This document shows, in pieces, positions 7,987 to 19,396 of a stretch of DNA of 64,000 bases. The stretch spans positions 59,628-123,627 of the forward strand of contig NZ_JACGWZ010000009.1 of assembly GCF_014137975.1 (NCBI RefSeq), in the 5' to 3' direction. The notes beneath the pieces were generated by a model. It searched no databases and was not told the origin of the DNA. It saw only the letters and a program-made list of their open reading frames with translations. A program made the translations under genes and the position numbers. The DNA is from Halosaccharopolyspora lacisalsi (lineage in GTDB: Bacteria; Actinomycetota; Actinomycetes; Mycobacteriales; Pseudonocardiaceae). Numbering within the stretch: position 1 is the stretch's first letter; each line of letters opens with the position of its first letter.

Positions 7987-9444
7987 TCAGAAGGGGTAGC
8001 CCGCGTGGTTCTCGCGGAAGGTGACCCAGCGGGTGTCGGTGAAGGACTCGACGCCGTTGCGACCGCCGAAGTGGCCGTATCCGGAGTCGCCCACCCCGCC
8101 GAACGGCGCCTGCGGTTCGTCACCGACGGTCTGGTCGTTGACGTGCACCACCCCGGTGTTCAGCCGTCGCGCCACCGCCCAGCCACGCCCGGTGCTCTCG
8201 GTGATCACGCCCGCGCTGAGCCCGTACGGCGTGTCGTTGGCGACGGCGATCGCCTCCTCGACGTCCGCGTAGCCCAGCACGGTGCTGACCGGGCCGAAGA
8301 TCTCCTCGGAGTACAGCCGCTGGTCGGTGTCCACACCGCTGAGCACGGTCGGCGGGTAGCAGGCGCCCTTCGGGCCGCCACCGCCGGTGTGCAGCACCGC
8401 GCCCTTGGACACCGCGTCGTCGACCAGACAGGCGACCCGCTCGGCGGACGAGGAGTCGATCAGCGGGCCGACCACGGTGTCGGACTCGGCCGGGTCGCCC
8501 TGCTTGAGCCCGGCGACCTTGGCGGCGAAGCGCCGCGCGAACTCCTCGCGCATGCCCCTCGGCACCAGGACGCGGTCCGCCGACATGCAGATCTGCCCGG
8601 CGTTCATGAACGCCCCGAAGGTCACCGCGTCGACCGCGTAGTCCAGGTCGGCGTCGTCGAGCACGATCACCGAGTTCTTGCCGCCGAGTTCCAGGACGGC
8701 GGGCTTGAGGTGCCTGGCCGCCTCGACGCCGACGGAGCGCCCGACCTCGGTCGACCCGGTGAAGTTGACCCGCCGGACCCGCGGGTCGGCGATCAGGGTG
8801 TTGCCCACGGTGGCGGCGTCCTCGCGCGCGTTGGTGACCACGTTGAGCGCACCGGAGGGCAAACCCGCCTCCGTCAGCACCTCGGCGAAGAACAACCCCG
8901 CCGTCACCGGGGCGTCCTCGCTGGGTTTGAGCACCACGGTGTTGCCGACCGCCAGCGGCACGGCCAGCGACCGCGCGCCCAGGATCAGTGGCGCGTTCCA
9001 CGGCGCGAAGGCGGCGACCACGCCCGCAGGCTGCCGCAGCGCGAAGCCCAGTTCACCGGGGGCGTCGCTGGACAGCACCTCGCCACGCGGGGAGGTCACC
9101 GTGGCCGCCGCCTCGCGGAACACGTTCGCCGCCAGCGCCACGTTGAACCGCGCCCACGGGGCGGCGGCGCCGACCTCGTCCCGCATCAGCTCGACCGCTT
9201 CCTCGGTGCGGCGTTCGAGCACGTCGGCGGCGGCGAGGAACACCTTCCGGCGGGTGAGCGCGCCCGAGCGCGACCACTCCTCGAAGGCCGAGGAGGCCGC
9301 GTCCACCGCCCGCGTCGCGTCGGCGGAAGAGGCCGCCGCCACGGTCGCGAACACCTCGCCGGTGTAGGGATTGACGTCCTCGGTCGTGCCGGAGGCGCCG
9401 GGGACGGACTCGGCACCGATGAACAGCTCACGATGTTGGGTCAC
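7987..9444 (-). CDS. NAD(P)-dependent aldehyde dehydrogenase
   Basis: A 485-residue aldehyde dehydrogenase of the benzaldehyde/vanillin dehydrogenase-like group, oxidising an aldehyde to the acid in the cytoplasm. FAPWNAPLILGARSLAVPLA and LKPSEDAPV form the cofactor site. FTGSTEVGRSVG is the Rossmann loop. Glu252 in LELGGKN is the general base, and Cys286 in GQICMS is the nucleophile. SEEIFGPVSTVLGY is the family C-terminal signature. Start ATG 9444 is preceded by GAAAGGAAGT. The perfect 12-bp palindrome ACCTCGCGAGGT at 9484-9495 lies 40 bases upstream and could be an operator. It is transcribed in the same direction as the acyl-CoA oxidase but separated by 257 bases, so probably its own unit. 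The physiological aldehyde is unknown. Confidence 0.93.
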   Translation of the reverse strand: MTQHRELFIGAESVPGASGTTEDVNPYTGEVFATVAAASSADATRAVDAASSAFEEWSRSGALTRRKVFLAAADVLERRTEEAVELMRDEVGAAAPWARFNVALAANVFREAAATVTSPRGEVLSSDAPGELGFALRQPAGVVAAFAPWNAPLILGARSLAVPLAVGNTVVLKPSEDAPVTAGLFFAEVLTEAGLPSGALNVVTNAREDAATVGNTLIADPRVRRVNFTGSTEVGRSVGVEAARHLKPAVLELGGKNSVIVLDDADLDYAVDAVTFGAFMNAGQICMSADRVLVPRGMREEFARRFAAKVAGLKQGDPAESDTVVGPLIDSSSAERVACLVDDAVSKGAVLHTGGGGPKGACYPPTVLSGVDTDQRLYSEEIFGPVSTVLGYADVEEAIAVANDTPYGLSAGVITESTGRGWAVARRLNTGVVHVNDQTVGDEPQAPFGGVGDSGYGHFGGRNGVESFTDTRWVTFRENHAGYPF

Positions 9445-9483
9445 GGACTTCCTTTCGCCGGTGTCGTCCTCGCGGGGGTGAAG

Positions 9484-9495
9484 ACCTCGCGAGGT
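9484..9495. promoter_or_regulatory. 12-bp palindrome upstream of aldehyde dehydrogenase
   Basis: ACCTCGCGAGGT is a perfect palindrome 40 bases upstream of the start codon. It may bind a regulator of the gene. In GC-rich DNA such palindromes also arise by chance, so this is tentative. Confidence 0.25.
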
Positions 9496-9539
9496 TCTCC
9501 GCGAGAATATTGCGCTCGCCCCGCTCGTCGAGGAAAGCG

Positions 9540-9638
9540 ATGCCCGTGGTTCGCCCGGGCACGCCGAAGTCCCGGCGCGACCAGCACGAGGAGCACTTCG
9601 ACCGGCTCACCGCCCTGCTCCCCACGAGGGAGGGGTGA
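9540..9638 (+). CDS. Possible 32-residue small ORF
   Basis: ATG 9540 has GAGGAAAG just upstream and opens a short frame, ending LLPTREG-stop, whose second half (RRDQHEEHFDRLTALLP) looks like an amphipathic protein helix. It sits alone in the 871-base gap between the aldehyde dehydrogenase and the cold-shock gene. It may be a real small protein or the remnant of a larger gene. I see no other gene in 9445-10127. Confidence 0.25.
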   Translation: MPVVRPGTPKSRRDQHEEHFDRLTALLPTREG

Positions 9639-10127
9639 GAGACGACCACGGGCCGAGCCGCTCGCAGCCGGGGCTGATTTTCCACGGTCGCCGCTGCGGA
9701 CATACCACTGCGGGCCTGCTGGAGTTCCCGTCACCGACGGAGAGCGCACAGCGCCGTCAACGACGACTCGGCGCCGCGAGTGAACAAGTGCGGTGACGGC
9801 CCCGGGACTCCCCCACCCGGTCTACGAGGCAAGTCCGTCATGCACACCGAACGAGAGGGATCGGCGAGCAGCCCTCGTCAATCCCGGCCCCCGGGGGGCG
9901 CTGCGCGGCCCGCAGCGCGGTAAGCAAGACCCCTCGCAGTCCCGGTGCACCGGGACCTTTTCGCTGGGGGAGCATCGACGGGACGGAGGCGGCCCGGTGC
10001 CGACGAGAGTTCGACGATCCCGGCCACTGCCGCACCTTCGGTCTCGAAGGCCCGCTCCACGACCGCTCCGGCGCGGACTTCGGCACGTCCGGCCGAGAGC
10101 GCCCGCCTCCTGTGGAATCGGGACTCC

Positions 10128-10315
10128 CGGAGTGTGTAGGGTTGGTGGTGGTCGTTGTATTTCTGGGTTCGTGTTCGTGCACGCTCGCTCAGATGTTGGT
10201 GCGAGCGCGCTGCTGTCTTTGGTTGTTGCTGGAGTAGCCGCCGTTCGAGATACCCGGCCCGGGCTCCACGCGGTGTGGACGCCCGTCCTACCCCCCAGCT
10301 CCAGAGGAGACAGAC
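10128..10315 (+). promoter_or_regulatory. Long T/G-rich 5' leader of the cold-shock gene
   Basis: From about 10128 to 10240 the plus strand becomes markedly T- and G-rich (for example GGTTGGTGGTGGTCGTTGT and TTTCTGGGTTCGTGTTCG), unlike the surrounding GC-rich DNA. A TAGGGT box at 10137-10142 could be the -10 element. A transcript from there would have a 5' UTR of about 170 bases, as expected for cold-shock genes whose leader structure controls translation (inference from the family). Confidence 0.45.
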
Positions 10316-10519
10316 ATGGCACAGGGAACCGTGAAGTGGTTCAACGCCGAAAAGGGCTTCGGCTTCATCGCTCCGAACGAGGGTGGCCCGGACGTGTTCG
10401 TGCACTACTCGGCCATCGACGCCAGTGGCTTCCGCAGCCTCGACGAGAACCAGCAGGTGACCTACGAGGTCACCCAGAGCCCCAAGGGTCCGCAGGCGGA
10501 ACTCGTCCGCGCGGTCTGA
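10316..10519 (+). CDS. cspA: CspA-family cold-shock protein
   Basis: A 67-residue single cold-shock domain that binds single-stranded nucleic acid and acts as an RNA chaperone. RNP1 is KGFGFIAP and RNP2 is DVFVHYSAI. The opening [15 protein letters not shown] is the family signature. Length is standard. Start ATG 10316 has AGAGGAGA seven bases upstream. It is monocistronic, with a long T/G-rich leader before it and a strong hairpin terminator at 10539-10572 after it. Confidence 0.97.
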   Translation: MAQGTVKWFNAEKGFGFIAPNEGGPDVFVHYSAIDASGFRSLDENQQVTYEVTQSPKGPQAELVRAV

Positions 10520-10538
10520 GACCACGCTCGCGGTCGGA

Positions 10539-10572
10539 GGTTGTCCGGCCTCCACGGTGAGGCCGGGCGACC
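10539..10572 (+). terminator. Terminator of the cold-shock gene
   Basis: GGTTGTCCGGCCTC (10539-10552) pairs with GAGGCCGGGCGACC (10559-10572), with two G-U pairs and a 6-base loop, 20 bases after the stop codon. No T tract follows, as is common in actinomycetes. The remaining sequence to 11070 shows no gene or repeat I can support. Confidence 0.7.
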
Positions 10573-11070
10573 ATCACCCGACAGCGCTCCCGCACCCGCC
10601 CTCGCGTGTGTCCGGTGCGGTCGAACCGCGTTGAGCGGGCCCCCTTTTCCGGCGGCAGCTCCGTGCCGAGCGGATCGGCGATCCGCAACCGCTCCACATC
10701 GGGCCGTGCAGCACCGGCCGCGTTGAAGCGATGACCGCTGAATCCCACGCCCGGTGCACCCGGTCGCAGAAGCCCGTACCGGTCATCGCCGGCCGCCTCC
10801 CCAGCGGACACCTCCGCCCCGTTCACCAGCCCACGGCGGCGCCGATCAGGTTGATGCCGGGCCGATCCGGATCCCCCCATCCGGCCGCCTGCGGTGACGA
10901 CACCGCGCTCCTCACTCACGCGGACCGAGCCGGCCGCCCCTCGCCGCACAACTGTGGCAAGCGACCGCACCTACCGACACGCGTTCAGCCCCGCCCTCAC
11001 GCGCTTCCGCCATGACGCCGTGGTCCTTCCGCGGACCAATGGTCGAACGCGGCATCCGAAAGGACATCTC

Positions 11071-11364
11071 ATGACCAGTTCCGCTTCCGCCTCCCCCCGC
11101 GCGCACCAGTCCCGCGGCGCGGCGAGCACGCACCGCAAGACCACCGCTCGGAGTGCACTCCAGCGCCTCGATCCCGTGAATCCGCTGGAGTTCGTCGACC
11201 CCGACCACACCGACAGCGCTGCCGAGCACCGCCCGCACGCGGACCGCAGTGCCGAGGCCATGCGCCGCCTGCGCACTCCCTTCACGGCGCATCTCGCCGA
11301 AGACCCCCAGAGCCGGCAGGAGCCGAACGACAGCGGGGAAGGAGTTCGTGGACTCGCCGCATGA
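11071..11364 (+). CDS. Small hypothetical protein coupled to the HEAT-like gene
   Basis: A 97-residue hydrophilic protein starting at ATG 11071 with AAAGGA upstream. The N terminus is Ser/Ala/Arg-rich. The middle (SALQRLDPVNPLEFVDPDHTD) and the stretch RSAEAMRRLRTPFTAHLAED look ordered. It has no signal peptide or membrane segment, and I recognise no family. The stop overlaps the start of the next gene as ATGA (11361-11364), so the two are probably translated together and may act as partners. Confidence 0.6.
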   Translation: MTSSASASPRAHQSRGAASTHRKTTARSALQRLDPVNPLEFVDPDHTDSAAEHRPHADRSAEAMRRLRTPFTAHLAEDPQSRQEPNDSGEGVRGLAA

Positions 11365-12353
11365 CCCGAACGTTCACCTCGCGCCCTCCCCACGCCGCGG
11401 TCGAACCGAGGCTGCGCGGGTGGACTCACCTGGGCACGGCCATCGGATTCACCGCCGCCGGCGCGACCGACCGGATCCGGATCCTGTCCGCGGCCACGGC
11501 GTCGAAGCTGCCCACCGAAACGGTCTCGGGGCTGCTGCACGACGCGCCCTCGGCGGTGCGCCACCGGGTGTACCGGTCGCTGCGGCGGCACCAGCACCAG
11601 CACCATCCACCGGCCGACGAAATGATCGAGCCGGTCCGGCGGTGGTGGGGTGACCGGGAGGCCGCCCGGTTGCTGCCCGGCTGCGCGCCGCACGTGATCA
11701 CCGCGCTGCTGCCGGAACTGGCCCACGCGGTGACCACCTGGCGCCCGCTGGCCACCCGTCACCCCGGGATCCACGTGAACGAGCTGGAACGCCAACTCGC
11801 CGGGCTGCCGGTGATCCAGCACGACGACTGCTGGCGACGGCACGAGGACGCGCTGGCCACCGTCGCGCCGCTCTTCCCGCACCGGTTGCTCGCCCTGCTC
11901 GAACGGTTCGCGCCGGCACACCGGTTGCCCCCGTTCGTCCAGCACTCCCGAGCACTGGCCCACGCCGATCCGGGCCGCTACATCCGGCTGCTGATCGACA
12001 CCGGACGCGTGCCGTGGCTGCGGCGCACGACGCCCGGACGCGGGGTGATCAAGGTGCTGGCCGCGGCCGAGCCGCCGGAGCTGGTCGAACTCGCCAAGCG
12101 GGGCAAGCTGCCGTCCGTCCTGGAGGCGCTGCCCCCGTCACGACGAGAGGCGCTGTACGACGCGGTTCACCCGAACGGACCCCGCTTGATCCCCGACAAC
12201 GACATGAATCTGCCGTTGCTGCCCGCTCCGCGCCGACACCGCGAAGCCCGGCAGCGCATCGAGACGTCCCGCCGCTCCGGGTTCGATGACATCGTGCTCT
12301 CGACGGTCTCCCACCTCCCCTTGGACGAAGCGCGGACGGAGCTCGGGCCGTAA
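11361..12353 (+). CDS. HEAT-like repeat protein, N-terminal part (gene appears frameshifted)
   Basis: A 330-codon frame starting at ATG 11361 in a four-base overlap with the small gene before it. It is alpha-helical and repetitive: the blocks around AAGATDRIRILSAATASKLP and DREAARLLPGCAPHVITALLP, and a third starting PPELVELAKRGKLPSVLEALPPS, have the spacing of HEAT or Armadillo-like repeats. The frame ends abruptly at 12351 after LPLDEARTELGP. Coding character, with GC-rich third positions, continues without a gap in another frame from 12354, reading VTKWLADPRGRGARVGAVLA. One missing base near 12350 would join both parts into an 865-residue protein. The function is unknown and it is probably a scaffold for protein binding. 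Confidence 0.65.
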   Translation: MTRTFTSRPPHAAVEPRLRGWTHLGTAIGFTAAGATDRIRILSAATASKLPTETVSGLLHDAPSAVRHRVYRSLRRHQHQHHPPADEMIEPVRRWWGDREAARLLPGCAPHVITALLPELAHAVTTWRPLATRHPGIHVNELERQLAGLPVIQHDDCWRRHEDALATVAPLFPHRLLALLERFAPAHRLPPFVQHSRALAHADPGRYIRLLIDTGRVPWLRRTTPGRGVIKVLAAAEPPELVELAKRGKLPSVLEALPPSRREALYDAVHPNGPRLIPDNDMNLPLLPAPRRHREARQRIETSRRSGFDDIVLSTVSHLPLDEARTELGP

Positions 12354-13957
12354 CGAAGTGGCTGGCCGATCCTCGCGGCCGGGGCGCCCGGGTCGGGGCC
12401 GTACTGGCCCTGGACCGTTCGGCCATCGCGGTGGACGCGGTTCAGCGCGCCGTGTTCCTGCGGCGCGGCGACCTCTTCCGCAGCGCGGTGGCCGGTGCCG
12501 GCGCGGGGAAGTTCCTGTTCGAGGGTGACTCGCGGACCCCGGTGTGGTCCGAGGGAGTGCGCCGGCTCGCCCCGGCTGACCAACGGCTCCACGCCGACCG
12601 GCTCGCGGAGGTCGTCTCCGACGAGGGGGAGCGGACGCACCAGCGGGTGGCCGCACTGCACGCGGTGGCGCGGATACCCGGAACCGGGCGAGAAGTCGTG
12701 GCGCGATGGACCGACTCCGAGGACGTGTCGTTGGCCGAAGCGGCCCTCGGTGCTCTGGCGTGGACCGACGAACCCGAAAGCGCCCTGCCGACCCTGCTCG
12801 CGCACCGCTCCGACGAGCGTGCTCGCGTGGCGATGACCGCAGCCGCGCGCTGCGCCCGCTCCGTCCGGCCCTCGGAGCTGGCCGAGTCGCTGCGGCGAGC
12901 CCTGCCCACGGCGGCGAAGGTCAACGCCCGCAAGCAGCTCCTCCACACCTGCGCCCTGCTGCCACCGGAAACCGCGATGGAGGTGGTTCACACGGTGTGG
13001 CAGCGGCCGGAGGAGCACCGGGACGTGCGCGCGTCCTGCGTCAGGGTGGCCCTGCGGATGCCGGGAGCCACGCACGCGTGGTCGATCCTGCGCGAGTCCA
13101 CCGGCACGGAGCGGGAGGTCACGAAACCGCTCTTCGCCCTCCGACCCGTCGACATCGCGGAGCGGTGCCGGTTGGGCTATGCCGACCTGCTGCTCGCGGC
13201 CGTCGAGCGAGCCGACCCCCGCACCTCGCAGGAGGCCGCGCACGCGCTCCCGCAGTGGAGCGCGTTCAACGACGGTGTCGTCCGGTGGCTGGTCGAGACG
13301 ACCACCGACCTCGACCGGCGCGACTGGGCGAGGGCCATGAGCGCCCTCGTCCGGCTCGTCGCCTCGGGCGAGCAGCAGCCGGCCATGGAAACCACCGTGC
13401 GGAGCCTGGCCGCGGCCGTGAACGACGAGAGTCGCGACGCCGACGCCGAGCGGGACGTACCGGCCCGGCAGCGACTGCACGCCCTCGTCCGGGAGTGGGG
13501 GAGTTCGGCGCTGCGCGTCAGCGTGTCACCGCGTCCGGTGCTGGTTCGGGGCGGTCGTGTCCTCGTCGAGTCGGATCCCACGCTGCTGCCCCTGGCCGTG
13601 GAGGTGCTGGTCCGGCAGGTCCGCACCCGCGACCCGGCTCAAACCCCCGACGACCTGCACGAGATCGCTCGACTGCTCCACGGGCGCCCGGGGCTCGCGG
13701 CGACGACGAGCCAGCAGCTGTCCGGCATCGCCGGTCGCGTCGACGACCCCGGCGGGCTGCTGCCCGGCGCGGAGGGACTGGCGACGAGCGGGACACCGGT
13801 CGAAGGCAGTTTCGCCGTGGCGCTGTGCGCGGGAGCGGCGCCCCGGCTGCGATGGCCGCGACAGTGGCGTGCGCTGATCAGCCGGCTCCGCGCCCACCCC
13901 GACCGGGAGGTCGCCGAGGCCGCCCTGTCCGTGTTCACCACGCGGGAGTACCCGTGA
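12354..13957 (+). CDS. HEAT-like repeat protein, C-terminal part (continuation after frameshift)
   Basis: This frame is open across the stop of the preceding part and ends at TGA 13955-13957. The first possible start inside it is GTG 12431, which has no ribosome binding site, so an independent gene is unlikely. Helical repeats continue: DEGERTHQRVAALHAVARIPG, then DSEDVSLAEAALGALAWTDE, then SDERARVAMTAAARCARSVRP, and the last block HPDREVAEAALSVFTT is a typical HEAT unit. About 534 codons lie in this part. No catalytic motif is visible. Taken with the part before, it is one large cytosolic repeat protein, broken here by a single-base indel that is either real or a sequence error. Confidence 0.6.
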
Positions 13958-14049
13958 TCCGCTGACCAGCGGCGCTCGCGGCGGGGCCGGTCCTACACTG
14001 CGAGTACACCCCGAAACCTGTGCTCCTCACGGTGAACTGGGGAACTCCC

Positions 14050-14940
14050 ATGGCACACGGTTCACGTCATCCACTCGTCCGGGTTATGGTACCGGCGCTG
14101 TTCGCGGCTCTGCTGGCCACGGCGGTGCTGGGGAACACGGAAACCGCCAAGCGGACGCGGTCCCACCCCCCGATGGAACAACGAGCCGTGGAGAACCGGA
14201 TCGCCGACGACCCGGCCCCCGATCCGGCGAACGTGACGGCGGCGAACGGGATCGCCACCACCGTGCCCGGCTGGGCGTCCTGGTCGCTGCTCGACCGGCG
14301 CACCGGCAGGGTGCTGGGCGGCCCGCGCAGCCACGAACGCACCAACATCGAATCGACGATCAAGGTCTGGCTCGCCGCGGAGATGTTGCGCGAGACCGCC
14401 GAGGACGGCGCGATCAGGCCCGGCCCGTCGCAGCGCGCCCGCACCGAACGCATGATCCGGCACAGTTCGGACAGCACGGCCGAGAACGTCTACCTGCGCT
14501 TCGGCGGTGACGTCAGCATCCGGCGCATGATCGAGCAGTGCGACCTGCGCGACACCGAGCTCGGCGACCCCGGCTACTGGGCGCGCGTGCAGATGTCGTC
14601 GCGGGACACGGTGCGGATGCTGGACTGCGTGCTGCTGTCCGACCGCATCCTGCCGCCGTCCGTGCGGGGGTACCTGCTCGCCGAGATGCGGCGGGTCGAC
14701 AGGCCGGACGCCTTCGGGATCCAGGACGCCCATCCCGCTGGACCGGGCGTGCGGATCGCGGTGAAGAACGGCTGGACGGCGAACTCCCGGACGGGCCTGT
14801 GGAACCTCAACTGCACCGGTGTGTGGGGGCCGGACCAGCGGTGGGTGCTGGCGGTGATGACCCGCTACGACATCAGTCGAGGCCAGCACCACGGCGAGCG
14901 GATCTGCACCGAGGTCACCCGCGCCCTCTTCGCCCGGTGA
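14050..14940 (+). CDS. Secreted serine hydrolase of the beta-lactamase/PBP fold
   Basis: A 296-residue protein starting at ATG 14050 (GGGGA eight bases upstream; an upstream in-frame GTG at 14020 lacks one). Residues 1-30 form a signal peptide or signal anchor (VRVMVPALFAALLATAVLG). The active-site triad of class A beta-lactamase-like enzymes is visible: S102-T-I-K105 (SxxK), SDS at 140-142 with Asn146 (SxN-like), and K239-N-G (KTG-like, with Asn in place of Thr). It may act on cell-wall peptides or beta-lactams, and the Asn in the third motif makes true beta-lactamase activity uncertain. The gene shares a 15-bp inverted-repeat terminator with convergent leuS. Confidence 0.85.
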   Translation: MAHGSRHPLVRVMVPALFAALLATAVLGNTETAKRTRSHPPMEQRAVENRIADDPAPDPANVTAANGIATTVPGWASWSLLDRRTGRVLGGPRSHERTNIESTIKVWLAAEMLRETAEDGAIRPGPSQRARTERMIRHSSDSTAENVYLRFGGDVSIRRMIEQCDLRDTELGDPGYWARVQMSSRDTVRMLDCVLLSDRILPPSVRGYLLAEMRRVDRPDAFGIQDAHPAGPGVRIAVKNGWTANSRTGLWNLNCTGVWGPDQRWVLAVMTRYDISRGQHHGERICTEVTRALFAR

Positions 14941-14984
14941 ACGGACCGTTCGGGCGGTGGGAGTGCCAGAACGGTCCGTTCACC
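14936..14984. terminator. Bidirectional terminator between serine hydrolase and leuS
   Basis: GGTGAACGGACCGTT (14936-14950) and AACGGTCCGTTCACC (14970-14984) are perfect 15-bp inverted repeats with a 19-base loop. The left arm contains the TGA stop of the hydrolase gene, and the right arm ends 15 bases before the leuS stop. It can serve both convergent genes. Confidence 0.85.
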
Positions 14985-14998
14985 CTTTGGGAAAAGCC

Positions 14999-17905
<2,907 letters not shown>

Positions 17906-17969
17906 CGTGTGCGTTCCTCTCTCGTCACCCGAACGCGCCTCGTCCGGCCCCGCCGGTGCGACTGCCTGC

Positions 17970-18012
17970 AGAAAAGTCGAAACCCCCCAGTCCTCGCGGG
18001 ACGTGAGGGGTT
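17970..18012 (-). terminator. Attenuator terminator in the leuS leader
   Basis: On the minus strand AACCCCTCACGTCC pairs with GGACTGGGGGGTT around the loop CGCGA (hairpin at 18012-17981), 13 pairs with one bulged base, followed by TCGACTTTTCT. This is an intrinsic terminator placed 29 bases after the leader peptide stop and 75 bases before the leuS start, the geometry of a transcription attenuator. Confidence 0.75.
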
Positions 18013-18041
18013 GCCGCGCCGAGACGTGCCCGCGGGGCCGT

Positions 18042-18080
18042 TCAGCGCGGCCGCATAAGAAGCAGCCGGGCCGTGCTCAC
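18042..18080 (-). CDS. Leader peptide of the leuS attenuator ([12 protein letters not shown])
   Basis: GTG 18080 opens a 12-codon frame ending in TGA 18042, with Leu codons CTG-CTT-CTT in a row. CTT is rare in this GC-rich genome, which would favour stalling when charged tRNA-Leu is short. A TACCCT box ends seven bases before the GTG, so the message may be leaderless. A segment in the end of the leader (GCCGCGC on the minus strand, 18051-18045) can pair with GCGCGGC (18019-18013), which abuts the terminator stem at 18012, the arrangement expected for alternative pause and antiterminator structures. Confidence 0.7.
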   Translation of the reverse strand: MSTARLLLMRPR

Positions 18081-18302
18081 GCCCGCCAGGGTACTCCCGC
18101 CTCCGGCGCCACCCGCAGCAGGGAACGATGCCCCGGGCGACATGCGTACCGCAGCGGCGGACCCGGAACCTACGTGATCCACCTTGCACGGTGGAGCGGA
18201 GCGAACACGAAGCGGGGTGACCGGGCAGCCGCCCATGAAACGCGGCACATCCGGTGCGGGTCTCCGACGGGTGGGACGCGGGGGCGGGCTTACCCTGGGG
18301 TC

Positions 18303-18722
18303 GTGACGCTCGCTGTCCAGATCACTTGCTGTGCGGTCCTGGTGCTCGGTGGTGCCACCCTGCTGGTCCTCGGCCGACGCGGCTTGCACGGGACGCTGCC
18401 GCGCAACCGCTTCGTGGGGGTGCGCACTCCGGCGGCGTTGCGCAACGACGAGGCCTTCGAACTGGGCAACCGGGTCGCGGCACCGGCCATGCTGGCCGGA
18501 GGCGCCGTCGGGGTGCTCTCCGGCGCGATGCTGCCGCTGCTGCCGTCTACCTCCAGCGTCGTGATGGTCGCGTTGATCGGTGCGGTGGGGACCTTCGGCC
18601 TCATGACAGCAGGCGGCGTCCTGGGCGCCCGCGCCGCGCAGGCCCTGCCCGAGCCCGCGAACCCGTGCGCGGGCTGCGCCGGAAGCTGCGCCCTGGTGAA
18701 CCAGTCGCCCTGCGGCACCTGA
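18303..18722 (+). CDS. SdpI/YfhL-family membrane protein
   Basis: A 139-residue integral membrane protein with three to four helices: residues 5-22, 63-82 and 88-108 are clearly hydrophobic. The conserved stretch GTLPRNRFVGVRTPAALRNDE, then AFELGNRVA, is the signature of SdpI-family proteins, named for the Bacillus immunity protein of the SdpC toxin. In actinomycetes the role is not established. The C terminus carries an unusual Cys cluster (CAGCAGSCALVNQSPCGT). The TACCCT box six bases before GTG 18303 and the lack of a Shine-Dalgarno suggest a leaderless transcript. It is convergent with yqgE, with 25 bases between stops. Confidence 0.85.
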   Translation: MTLAVQITCCAVLVLGGATLLVLGRRGLHGTLPRNRFVGVRTPAALRNDEAFELGNRVAAPAMLAGGAVGVLSGAMLPLLPSTSSVVMVALIGAVGTFGLMTAGGVLGARAAQALPEPANPCAGCAGSCALVNQSPCGT

Positions 18723-18747
18723 ACGCCGCACCTCGGCGACACGATCT

Positions 18748-19320
18748 TCAGTTGCGCTGGACGTCGCCGGGGTGGGTCGCCAGGAAAGCCAGCGGCGGCC
18801 CCTGGCGCCGGAGCACCTTTCCCCAGAGGTCGGCACCGGGAGAGGTGATGACGTCGTCCGGCAGGGCCGGGACGACGTGCCAGTCGCCCCGCTCGATCTC
18901 GCCCGTGAGCTGGTCGGCGTCCCAGCCCGCGTAACCGGCGAAGAACCGCATCCCCCTGGCGCGGGCGGCGATCTCGTCGGGGTCGCTGTCGAGGTCGACC
19001 AACCCCACCGGCCCCCGGACTCCGACCAGACCGGACACGGAGTCGACGTCCTCGCCGGCGTGCATGGCCGCCAGGCAGATCGCGGTCCGCTGTTCCACCG
19101 GCCCTCCGAGGAACAGCGAGCCCGGCTCGCTGGCGTGCTCCCCCCACTGCGGCAGCACGTCGGCCACCGCGACCTCGCTCGGTCGGTTCAGCACGACTCC
19201 GAGGGTTCCCTGCGCACGGTGATGGACGACGAAGACCACCGTGCGCCGGAAGTTGTCGTCGAGCAGTTGTGGAGCGGCGACCAGGAGCGTGCCCGGTGTC
19301 ACATCGGTCTCGGATTCCAC
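18748..19320 (-). CDS. YqgE/AlgH family protein
   Basis: A 190-residue protein of the YqgE/AlgH (UPF0301) family, whose biochemical role is unknown. Family motifs are TPGTLLVAAPQLLDDNFRRTV near the N terminus, GTLGVVLNRPSEV, LFLGGPVEQRTAICL, and RFFAGYAGWDADQLTGEIERG near the C terminus. The start is set at GTG 19320 because family similarity begins at ESETDVTPGTL. The frame stays open upstream to 19392 without family similarity. It lies beside cca, with an AT-rich spacer holding an inverted repeat. Confidence 0.9.
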   Translation of the reverse strand: MESETDVTPGTLLVAAPQLLDDNFRRTVVFVVHHRAQGTLGVVLNRPSEVAVADVLPQWGEHASEPGSLFLGGPVEQRTAICLAAMHAGEDVDSVSGLVGVRGPVGLVDLDSDPDEIAARARGMRFFAGYAGWDADQLTGEIERGDWHVVPALPDDVITSPGADLWGKVLRRQGPPLAFLATHPGDVQRN

Positions 19321-19396
19321 CCCGCCATGATCGCACTGTGCGCGCGTGCTCGCGGTGGGGCCGCCGACAACGGCTCGGACACGAGCCGACAACGAC

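Noticed and set aside
9793..10560. Long plus-strand frame across the cold-shock gene
   Set aside because: It crosses the certain cspA gene in another frame and shows no protein-like composition.
17906..18302. T-box riboswitch upstream of leuS
   Set aside because: No T-box motif or specifier loop is visible. The leader peptide and terminator explain the region better.
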